From the NCBI GenBank assembly GCA_934454745.1, contig CAKSGP010000001.1, positions 1 to 37,779 of the forward strand: a DNA stretch of 37,779 bases. Reading direction: 5' to 3'. Within the stretch, counting starts at the first letter, position 1; every line of letters begins with the position of its first letter. The stretch is from an uncultured Clostridia bacterium (lineage in GTDB: Bacteria > Bacillota > Clostridia > UBA1381). Of this stretch, positions 14,753 to 22,869 are shown piece after piece. Made by a program: the position numbers and the translations under genes. The notes beneath the pieces are model-generated. The model saw nothing but the letters and a program-made list of their open reading frames with translations, had not been told where the DNA came from and made no database searches.

Positions 14753-16528
14753 TTAATCAATTGTGAACATATGCAGAATATTATAACCGTCAGAATATTC
14801 TATCAGATTATCAAGTCGTGCAGTCTGTTCAAGCTTGTTGGTAATCAAAAGTGCTATTTTATAAGTTCCGGTTTTATTCGGAAGTGTCATGTTCGCATTC
14901 ACGTTATGCACAAGAAGCGTGCGGTCGGTATAATCGGCAGGATTTGTAGGATGCCAATCTTCCGGATTGCCTGCCTGCACCTTAGATATTACATTATTAT
15001 TTTCATCTAAAATTACAAAGTAGCTTGAAAGATTATGACCTGTAGCCATTCCGTAGTTTTGCAGGTACATATTTAATTTTATCTTTGATCCTGCCTTGGT
15101 TCCGCCGGTCACCGAAAGATTTTTGGCTGAAAACCTGTAACCGAGATGATCCCTTATGTACTCGAAAGCATTGCGTTGCACATTGCCGCCATCTTTATCT
15201 GTAAACCACGCATTACTGTAATGTACTCCTATATTATCAAGTATTTTAGGCGTAACTTCCTCACATTTCCAACCGTAAAGGATTGTTTGCTCAATAGGAA
15301 CGCCGTACATTGACATATCACCGTAAGAATGGTTGGCACTAAAAGTGGAAAGCCTTAACTCGGACATGGTTTCAATAGAACTGTAAGCATCAACATACGA
15401 ATTTGATTCATCTTTGAAATATCTTGAGGTGAAAAGCTCTGCATCCATTATGGCATACGGTGCTTCTTTCATACCGACATCCCAATATCCGCCGTAATTG
15501 CCCGGTCTCCAATAAGATTGACCCATATCTGCATCCGGATAAATTTTTCCAAAAAACGCATCACAGGCATAGCCCACACGATTATATCGGGGGTGGTCCT
15601 TGCTCAGAAGCATTGTTTTCCAATATGGTTGACGCATATTTATGTATAACGCTTTAGGAACCGTATCAAGTACTAATTCAACAACCTCTGTGAGACCTTC
15701 GTTGACTTGCTTTTGATATTCTTCCGCAGTCAAATCCGCTCTGCTCACTCCGTCATCCAAAGGCGTATCACCCAAAGATGTCCATTCTCCGTAATGTCCG
15801 AAAAGATTAACGCCTACACTGTAAATCGCCTCTTCCCATTTTTCCCAAATCTTACTGTAGTAGTTTTTTACGTGGTATATAATAGTGCTTTTTCTTGCAC
15901 CGCCTCTGATTGCTTCCGACACACCCGTATAATCTGTACTGTAGTGCATATAGTAAAAACCCAAATACATTTTTATGCCAAGATCCTTATATACCTTACA
16001 AACCGTATTTATGTATTCTATAGCCTCATCGGGAATGATTTTTTCATTCTTGTAATTGTACATTATAAAATATACGCGGGATACCGTTACACTCTCGCTA
16101 ACGGTATTGATGGATATATCGTTCTTTATACGTGAATAAAGCTTTTCATAGGTATAGTTTTGAGATTCGTTGCGAAGCTTACTGATATCGGGAACAACGT
16201 AATCTTCCTCAGAACGCCAGCCACGATCCGGATTACCGTTAAGCAAAACGCTGTTTTCTGCCGGAAGCGCAGTAAATGTAAGCTGTGCAGTAGCGGGGAC
16301 AGATATTTTCTCAGTTGTATTTTTTGTTTCAGAATAAGACAGCGAACTGTCAGATGAAGAATTGTCGGAAGAGGAATTATCCGACGAAGTGTCGTCAGCG
16401 GATGTCGTACTGCTGCTTGATGAATTATCAGGCTTTGGGTTGCTTGGCTTTTTGCTGTCACTGCATCCGGTAAAAAGACTAAGCATAAATACAAAACACA
16501 GTAAAACTGAAACTAATCTTTTATTCAT
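14753..16528 (-). CDS. DUF4874/DUF4832-like surface lipoprotein
   Basis: 591 residues. The lipobox LFTGC (Cys22) anchors it outside the membrane; residues about 30-68 are a Ser/Asp/Asn linker. The body starts with the NPDRGW motif (99-104) usual for DUF4874/DUF4832 proteins, with a TIM-barrel-like pattern (YLGFYYMHYS, LFGHYGEW, YINMRQPYW) and a C-terminal beta domain beginning at HLGYRF. Such proteins are predicted glycoside hydrolases or glycan binders, but I know of no assigned activity. A possible acid pair is the Glu of HYGEW and residues near AIMDAELF. The ATG overlaps the end of the 2096-residue surface protein by eight bases, its ribosome site lying inside that gene, so translation is coupled. 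Confidence 0.8.
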   Translation of the reverse strand: MNKRLVSVLLCFVFMLSLFTGCSDSKKPSNPKPDNSSSSSTTSADDTSSDNSSSDNSSSDSSLSYSETKNTTEKISVPATAQLTFTALPAENSVLLNGNPDRGWRSEEDYVVPDISKLRNESQNYTYEKLYSRIKNDISINTVSESVTVSRVYFIMYNYKNEKIIPDEAIEYINTVCKVYKDLGIKMYLGFYYMHYSTDYTGVSEAIRGGARKSTIIYHVKNYYSKIWEKWEEAIYSVGVNLFGHYGEWTSLGDTPLDDGVSRADLTAEEYQKQVNEGLTEVVELVLDTVPKALYINMRQPYWKTMLLSKDHPRYNRVGYACDAFFGKIYPDADMGQSYWRPGNYGGYWDVGMKEAPYAIMDAELFTSRYFKDESNSYVDAYSSIETMSELRLSTFSANHSYGDMSMYGVPIEQTILYGWKCEEVTPKILDNIGVHYSNAWFTDKDGGNVQRNAFEYIRDHLGYRFSAKNLSVTGGTKAGSKIKLNMYLQNYGMATGHNLSSYFVILDENNNVISKVQAGNPEDWHPTNPADYTDRTLLVHNVNANMTLPNKTGTYKIALLITNKLEQTARLDNLIEYSDGYNILHMFTID

Positions 16529-19500
16529 CGCTTATTCCTCCCCCTAATGTATTTTCCCTGTCTTTACTGTCCGTAAGCAAGAGTACCTTTTTACGGCGTT
16601 TAAGCAATAAAATAACCGTTATCCCCGCGCCTGCCGTCACGACTGCCGAGATTACTATTATAGCAATAATCCAACCGGAAGACTCGTCTGTCGGCTTTCT
16701 TCTCTTTTTTATAATTCTTTTAATAAGTGTTTTTTTATCGCCCTTATTTTTATTCTGAGAACTGTCCGTTATATCAGATGAATAATCCTCTTCATTCCCT
16801 TTTGGTTCATTAAACCACGGATGTTTATAAATCTCATCCATATCATACAACATATCACCCACAAGCTGCGCCTGCGTGTAAATCGAAGTAGGGGGATATA
16901 TTGCTATTCCGCGGCCGTTTTTCAGAGGTACAAGAACAACAGTATAATAAGTATTCGTAGAAAGACCGTCCACCGAAGCCATATTAACATTATTGCCAAC
17001 AATAAGAGATTTCAAATATTTATACAATGTAACATTATAAAGATCCTTATCGGCAAAATTCTCATATACATCAATACGGTATCCGTCGGCTCCGGGAAAG
17101 AAATCCCACCCCACGCTAAAGGAATGTCCAGAAACCTCATCTTGAATCACAAAGTAATCGTTATTAGTAGTTTCCGGAAGCGAATCGTAAAACGATCCTG
17201 CATCACCGGGTACATCAAATGGGTTATATGCTATATCGTCGGCATTCATTATTTTGCCCGTAAACACATTTCTTGCCTTATCGGCTCCGTCTACAAAGGC
17301 TCCGTTATGAGATAAAACCCCATTTTTCGATAACCACATTCCTCCGAAGAAAGCTTTTTGGCTGTTAATAAGGCTGCCGTCGTCATTACTGCCGCCAAAC
17401 TCTCCAAATCCAAATACCACACGGTCTACCACCTCATATTCGGAAAGCACTTCATTTTTGCCCTTAGAATCCTTGTATGTTTCAAGCGCCGAAAGCGGTA
17501 CATAAACATATCCTTCAAATCCGCTTGGCAAGTTAATTCTCTGACCGACAACCGTAACATTTGACCAATTAGTTGCTCCGTCCTGTAAAGTTGCAATCAC
17601 GGCGGTGTATTTTACAGAATAATATTTACTTTCAGAGGTTCTTAACTGGAAGAAGAGCGCGCTCTTACCACCTTTCTTTGTTTCAGGAATGTTAAGGTAA
17701 AAGACAAGACCTTTAGAGCCTTCAAGTGAAAACGGCATTGATACCGAAAATCTTGGGAAATGATCGCCGTGTATCCAAACATACTCCGAGCTTGTAAATT
17801 CAAGACCCCGTGTTCCGAACGGCGCATCGTAATATCCGGTTTTTTGGTCGGTTGCTTCACCGTTTTCATCAAGAACCTCCGAAAGCGAGTCATTCTCATC
17901 CGGTATATCATTTATTACAGTTGCAGCAAATTTACTATTTGCTTCATTCTTATGATCCGATGAAATTGCGGTGCTAATACTAAAAGTCTCATTGATATCG
18001 TATGAGTCAAACGGAATTTTAACTGACTCCCAAACAGCAACATCGTCACGATCATATTTTTTCGGAACATTATTGCCGAAAAGATTTATCTCGCCCATAC
18101 CGTATAGCTTTAGCTTGTCGGCGTCTGCACTGTAATCAAGAAAAGCTATCGTTCCTATCTTCGGGCTACCGTAATTTCCGCCGACCTTACGCCAACTCAT
18201 AAACAATTTTGAAACAGCGCCCTTAAGTCCTGCACCGGCATATGTTGTAATAGAGTTATAATCTATTTTTACCCACCCCTTAAAACCGGCGGGAATCAAT
18301 ATTTCGTTACTTGAATTTGCGGCAACCGTAGTCCAATAAGCATCTCCGTTTTGTAACAGGCTATATACAGCGCCTTCGGAAAGTCTGCCGTAATCCTCTG
18401 CTTTTACCTGAAGGAAAAATCGGTTTCCGACATTTTCCGGCATTTCAATATACATCATAATTCCGCCCGCAGAGCTAAGCCTTGCCTGATAGTCTGTATC
18501 AATATCAAATACTGTTCTCGGCGCATAGGCGCTGCCTTGAAGGACTACAGGTTCTCCTGAGGCGGACACCTCATATGCATAGCCTTGATTTATAGACGGC
18601 GTCAAGATATTTCCTATATTATTTACCGTAAGTTTTCCATCCGCATCATCTGAGCGGCTCAAATTACCCTGTACCACAAAGCCTGCCGAATAATCGCAAG
18701 CAAGCAAGCTTTGAATAACCTGTGTGCCGCCGAAATATATATCTGAATAATCATACTTACCGTTATTGATAACTATAAAACTTCCGAAACGAATAGATGA
18801 ATTTACATATACCTTTTCAAATCCAAAAACAAATTTTTTCACATTTTCCGGTTGCTTTTTAAAGGAAGCTGCAGGAATTCTTATCCATCCTTCAAAACCG
18901 GCAGGCAGTTTAAGAATGTTACTGCTCTCAACAGTCTCTTTTTGCCACTCGGCGGAATTTCCCATTCCAAGCAAATAATATGCAGCATTTTTATTTAACT
19001 CAAGCTCATTGCCGATAATTACCGCATTTTCGCCACTGTTTTCAAGGTTAACGTAAAAAAGTATTGCTTCACTCTGTGAAAGGGTAATGCCGGTTGATAC
19101 CTCCGTTTCTACGGCATTTTTCATATTCATAACAATATCATTTTCTTTTGCCGTGACAGTATAATTAACATATTTTGAAAGCTGTGATTTTTTTGTCTGC
19201 TCAAATGTAACCGCTCTCGCATTTTCGCCCATAGGGTAAAAATCTCCGAAGGTGATCTGTGAACCCGTATATGCCTTAATTGAAGTAATCGGCACTTCCG
19301 CATTTTTATCAACACGCATAGTGACAAGCTCTTTTGACCCGTTATTTACTGCCATAAATGTTCCGATTTTCAAATTGCCGTACTTACCGCCAAGCTCATA
19401 AGGCAAAATATTTATCGCTGTAAAACTAATTGCCGAAGTTGCTTTTTCAAGGGTATCTGTATGTAAAAAGCTGGAATACGGTATTCTTATCCAACCGCTG

Positions 19501-22500
19501 AAACCTTGCTCTACGGTAATTCTGCCATCAATTCCGGCGTCTACGCCCTTCCAGTTCTGGCTGTTACAGTCATACATAAAGTATTTAGAACCGTTAGTCA
19601 ATCCCATACCGCTGTCCCCAAGATCAATTCTGAAGCTTGAAGCAACAATGCCCTGCTTTTCAACATAAAACATTAAGGCCTGACCATCGTTTATAACAGC
19701 CGTATTATTTGTTTTAATGGTTGTATATCCGGTGCCTGCAGGAGCCTCGGTAACATAATACTTTTCTCCGAGAAAATCGCCAACAGTAATTTTATATGAA
19801 TTGTTAATTACGGATTCATCACATATAGCCTGCTTATCCGCCGTTCCTTGCTTTATGTGGAATCTGTTATCTATTTCGTCAAGAAAAGTTATGGCACCCA
19901 ATACCAATGAACCGTATTTTCCGCCAATGGAATCGGGGTATACTCTGATTATAGTTTGATTGAAATCAGTCGTTTCAGTACTGTTACCGGATTTAAAAGA
20001 AGAGATCGGTATTCTTATCCAGCCTTTAAAGCCTGCAGGAATTTCCATAAATCCAAACGAATTTTTATCGGTTGTGGTAAGCGCTTCCCACTCTCCTTTT
20101 GTAGTATCAAAACGGTAATACGGCAAATTCCTGTGACTCAGACACCAACCGCTCTTAATACCCAAACAAAGATTTATCGGAGCGGTAGCGTCACTATGGT
20201 CAACATAAAACAGCAACGAACCGTTTACATTTACTTTTTTGCCAAGCCCGGCATTAACATATAACGCCGTTCTTGTGTTTCCGTTTGAAATTGCCGAATT
20301 AAGATTGGAGTACTCGCCTTCTGCCGAAAGCTTGAATCCGGCAACCTCCCCTATAGGAGAGCTGATCACAAAATTAGTTTTTGATTCGGTATTAAGCGGA
20401 AAATCATTTCCAAGCGGAATGTAATTGTTGCTTACAAACATACTGCTCTCAAAAGCAGAGGCATTAGAAGGATCAATGCTGTCAACAAGATAAAAATCAC
20501 CTATAACGAGGCTTCCGGCTGCGCCACCCAAATTGTAAACAGAAAATCTAAGATTTTTAAGCTCTGTTACATTTGTTCTTAAAGAATTTACAGGCAGCAT
20601 AACCCACCCTGTAAATTCTGCCGGTAATGTTAAATAACTGCTGTCTGATGATAAATTTTGTACTGAATTGTAACCGCTGGATGTGGTTTTCGATTTTTTC
20701 CACACAGCTTCCTTGGAATTATAGGTATAATATTCTTTATTTGTACCGATACTGTACCAATTAAAAAGAATATTAAACTTGATTTCTTCCGTTGCGTTTT
20801 TATGATCAACATAAAACAGTAAAGCCTTATCAGTTGAATCCTGTGTAAAACCATTAGAGGCAAACAAGGTATTACCGCTTATCATAGTCTGATAACCGCT
20901 GGCGCTGCTGAATTCAAAACAGTCTCTGCCCTCGCTCAATTTAGAAACTGAAATTGTATTTAAATTTGAGTTGGTAAAGCCCGTTATGGTAAACGGAGTT
21001 GCAGAAAGTCGTGCCTTGGGATAAGTAACTGTAAACGGAGGATTGTTTTCAAGACCTCCGTGTTTTACAGATTCTACCGCAGTTGCCGTATACGGCGGAA
21101 CCTCGCCGCGTTCTTCTTTATATGTGCCGTTAGCAGCAGCGCCAGCTGAAAACTCATAATAATAACCGTTATCTATACCGGGGCTGTAAGAAGCATCATT
21201 GTTTTTGCTGCTAACCTGATAATAATCTTTATCAGCAAGGGTATTTGTTGCCGCATCCTCGGTGTTTATAACCGAAGAATTATAATAAGCCTTCTTATAA
21301 AGGTTAATATAGTTTTTCTCGCCGTCTATACGAATATCGATAGCGTTGGTAACAGCAGTTTTTGAAAGCATTACGGTACCTAAATATACACCGTCATTAT
21401 CAGTTAAAGCCTTTAAGGACTCTATTTTCTTTCCCTTTGCGCCATCAAATGAAGATGTCGGCGCAAGAACATAACCTTCAAAACCGTCTTTAATATCCGC
21501 CTTTCCCTCTGCGTCAACCGAAACGGCTTGCCATTTGCGCTCTCCGCGATTTAAAAGATAAACGGGTTCTTCGCCTTTTAGTCCGTATTTATCGTTAAGT
21601 AATAACGAAAGCTTGTTATTTTCACCTAACGACTGTCTTACATAAAGAATTACCGCACCGCCGGTACTAAGCTTAGCAGAACTATCCTCAGTAAAGTTAA
21701 GCAAAGCGGATTTGCCTTTCGTAAAATAAGTATATCCGTTTGAAAGCGCGGTTTCATTTTCTACAGCTTCGGCAGAATTTACACTTTCCGTGTCTAAAAC
21801 CGTTACACTGTTATGAGCTCTTTCAATAACTAAGTCGGCAACGCGTTTATCGTTTTCACTTTCAGTTACAACAGCTTTAAGAAGATCCTTATTCCCATTA
21901 TCTACAAACATAAAGCTGCCGAAGGAAACTCCATCTGCAGTATAATCACCGCCAAGATTTTTGGGGCGGATATTTATACGGTAAACATAATTTGAAAGTC
22001 CGGCGTTGAAAAAGCTGCTATATGGTATACGCACCCAACCCTCAAAGCCTGCCGGAAAAACAATATGACCGAGTCTTCCGTCAATGTGAGACCTGTTTGT
22101 TTTTACCGTTTCCCACTCATCGTTTCCGCGAGCAAGCATCTGAACGGTCGAGCCGTTTTTAATTTGGATATAATCGTTAGCGCCCACTGCAGGATAGATT
22201 ACATCTTCTCCGCCGTCCTTGGTTTTTACCATTGACGCGCCCACCATTTGAAAAAGCCACTCGCACTCGGGAGCTTCTGATGGCATTTTTACATAAAATA
22301 AAACGGCTTCATCTTCCTTAAATTCCGTAAAATTCGGAGTAACATTATTCCGCTTACTTCCCTCGGTGATAATAAATTCACCTTGGTTGTAAATATTTCC
22401 GACTTCGGCGCCGCTGTTATCAAAAGCTTTACCGTTTTTTAATGTTCCGAGTATATTGCCCTGAGTATCCACATACTTACTAAAGGATACTTTAACAGAG

Positions 22501-22811
22501 CCCGCACTATATTCCAAGGTCTGATCAAAGCTTATATCGGCCATTGCATTTACTTCATATGAAGTGTTTGCCGCAAGAGCGGCAGTTGCCCAACCGTAAT
22601 TAACAGTAGTGCTTTTAATTCCGGAAAGGGTGTTATCATACCTTTTTGAAGTAACGCCGAATGCGGTATTTGTAGAGCTGGCTTTATAAAAATCAAGAAG
22701 AGTTGCATTATATGCCGTTGTGTTGTCTGCCGCGCTGAAAACCTCCGGAACAAGCATTGCCGACATAATAATAAGTAAAGTTAAATAAACCGATAGTATT
22801 TTTGCCTTCAT
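16521..22811 (-). CDS. Giant membrane-anchored surface protein with eight CBM-like repeats
   Basis: 2096 residues. A signal peptide (1-27) is followed by eight repeats of ~150-250 residues. Each carries an LFYV-type strand and, 55-90 residues on, a PAGFEGWIRIPxSSF-type motif; the GFxGW blocks start near 254, 443, 731, 926, 1103, 1304, 1508 and 1763. Units often close with GGKYG.L..G....D. The pattern resembles galactose-binding-like beta-sandwiches (CBM11/CIA30 style), inferred only. An Fn3-like domain (about 1888-1975) precedes a basic stretch, a membrane helix (about 2046-2070) and a KRRKK tail, so the C-terminus is in the cytoplasm and the repeats face outward. No catalytic motif is seen. 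It probably captures glycan at the cell surface. Unit 3 is nearly identical in DNA to the dockerin protein. Confidence 0.8.
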   Translation of the reverse strand: MKAKILSVYLTLLIIMSAMLVPEVFSAADNTTAYNATLLDFYKASSTNTAFGVTSKRYDNTLSGIKSTTVNYGWATAALAANTSYEVNAMADISFDQTLEYSAGSVKVSFSKYVDTQGNILGTLKNGKAFDNSGAEVGNIYNQGEFIITEGSKRNNVTPNFTEFKEDEAVLFYVKMPSEAPECEWLFQMVGASMVKTKDGGEDVIYPAVGANDYIQIKNGSTVQMLARGNDEWETVKTNRSHIDGRLGHIVFPAGFEGWVRIPYSSFFNAGLSNYVYRINIRPKNLGGDYTADGVSFGSFMFVDNGNKDLLKAVVTESENDKRVADLVIERAHNSVTVLDTESVNSAEAVENETALSNGYTYFTKGKSALLNFTEDSSAKLSTGGAVILYVRQSLGENNKLSLLLNDKYGLKGEEPVYLLNRGERKWQAVSVDAEGKADIKDGFEGYVLAPTSSFDGAKGKKIESLKALTDNDGVYLGTVMLSKTAVTNAIDIRIDGEKNYINLYKKAYYNSSVINTEDAATNTLADKDYYQVSSKNNDASYSPGIDNGYYYEFSAGAAANGTYKEERGEVPPYTATAVESVKHGGLENNPPFTVTYPKARLSATPFTITGFTNSNLNTISVSKLSEGRDCFEFSSASGYQTMISGNTLFASNGFTQDSTDKALLFYVDHKNATEEIKFNILFNWYSIGTNKEYYTYNSKEAVWKKSKTTSSGYNSVQNLSSDSSYLTLPAEFTGWVMLPVNSLRTNVTELKNLRFSVYNLGGAAGSLVIGDFYLVDSIDPSNASAFESSMFVSNNYIPLGNDFPLNTESKTNFVISSPIGEVAGFKLSAEGEYSNLNSAISNGNTRTALYVNAGLGKKVNVNGSLLFYVDHSDATAPINLCLGIKSGWCLSHRNLPYYRFDTTKGEWEALTTTDKNSFGFMEIPAGFKGWIRIPISSFKSGNSTETTDFNQTIIRVYPDSIGGKYGSLVLGAITFLDEIDNRFHIKQGTADKQAICDESVINNSYKITVGDFLGEKYYVTEAPAGTGYTTIKTNNTAVINDGQALMFYVEKQGIVASSFRIDLGDSGMGLTNGSKYFMYDCNSQNWKGVDAGIDGRITVEQGFSGWIRIPYSSFLHTDTLEKATSAISFTAINILPYELGGKYGNLKIGTFMAVNNGSKELVTMRVDKNAEVPITSIKAYTGSQITFGDFYPMGENARAVTFEQTKKSQLSKYVNYTVTAKENDIVMNMKNAVETEVSTGITLSQSEAILFYVNLENSGENAVIIGNELELNKNAAYYLLGMGNSAEWQKETVESSNILKLPAGFEGWIRIPAASFKKQPENVKKFVFGFEKVYVNSSIRFGSFIVINNGKYDYSDIYFGGTQVIQSLLACDYSAGFVVQGNLSRSDDADGKLTVNNIGNILTPSINQGYAYEVSASGEPVVLQGSAYAPRTVFDIDTDYQARLSSAGGIMMYIEMPENVGNRFFLQVKAEDYGRLSEGAVYSLLQNGDAYWTTVAANSSNEILIPAGFKGWVKIDYNSITTYAGAGLKGAVSKLFMSWRKVGGNYGSPKIGTIAFLDYSADADKLKLYGMGEINLFGNNVPKKYDRDDVAVWESVKIPFDSYDINETFSISTAISSDHKNEANSKFAATVINDIPDENDSLSEVLDENGEATDQKTGYYDAPFGTRGLEFTSSEYVWIHGDHFPRFSVSMPFSLEGSKGLVFYLNIPETKKGGKSALFFQLRTSESKYYSVKYTAVIATLQDGATNWSNVTVVGQRINLPSGFEGYVYVPLSALETYKDSKGKNEVLSEYEVVDRVVFGFGEFGGSNDDGSLINSQKAFFGGMWLSKNGVLSHNGAFVDGADKARNVFTGKIMNADDIAYNPFDVPGDAGSFYDSLPETTNNDYFVIQDEVSGHSFSVGWDFFPGADGYRIDVYENFADKDLYNVTLYKYLKSLIVGNNVNMASVDGLSTNTYYTVVLVPLKNGRGIAIYPPTSIYTQAQLVGDMLYDMDEIYKHPWFNEPKGNEEDYSSDITDSSQNKNKGDKKTLIKRIIKKRRKPTDESSGWIIAIIVISAVVTAGAGITVILLLKRRKKVLLLTDSKDRENTLGGGISDE
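20501..21008 (-). repeat. 508-bp segment shared with the dockerin-protein gene (copy 1)
   Basis: It aligns without gaps to 24231-24738; by hand I count about 33 mismatches (roughly 93% identity). It encodes one repeat unit of the giant protein. The other units are far more diverged, so recent gene conversion or domain duplication is likely. Confidence 0.9.
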
Positions 22812-22829
22812 AAAAGCTCCTTTCGAAAG

Positions 22830-22856
22830 GGCAACACCCGGCTTGCGGGTGTTGCC
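22830..22856 (-). other. GC-rich intercistronic hairpin between the two repeat-protein genes
   Basis: Perfect 11-bp arms GGCAACACCCG and CGGGTGTTGCC flank a five-base loop. No T run follows on the coding strand (CTTTCGAAAGGAG, which is the next ribosome site). It likely stabilises or processes the mRNA and could tune the ratio of the two surface proteins; weak attenuation is also possible. Confidence 0.7.
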
Positions 22857-22869
22857 GGTTTTGAACAGC

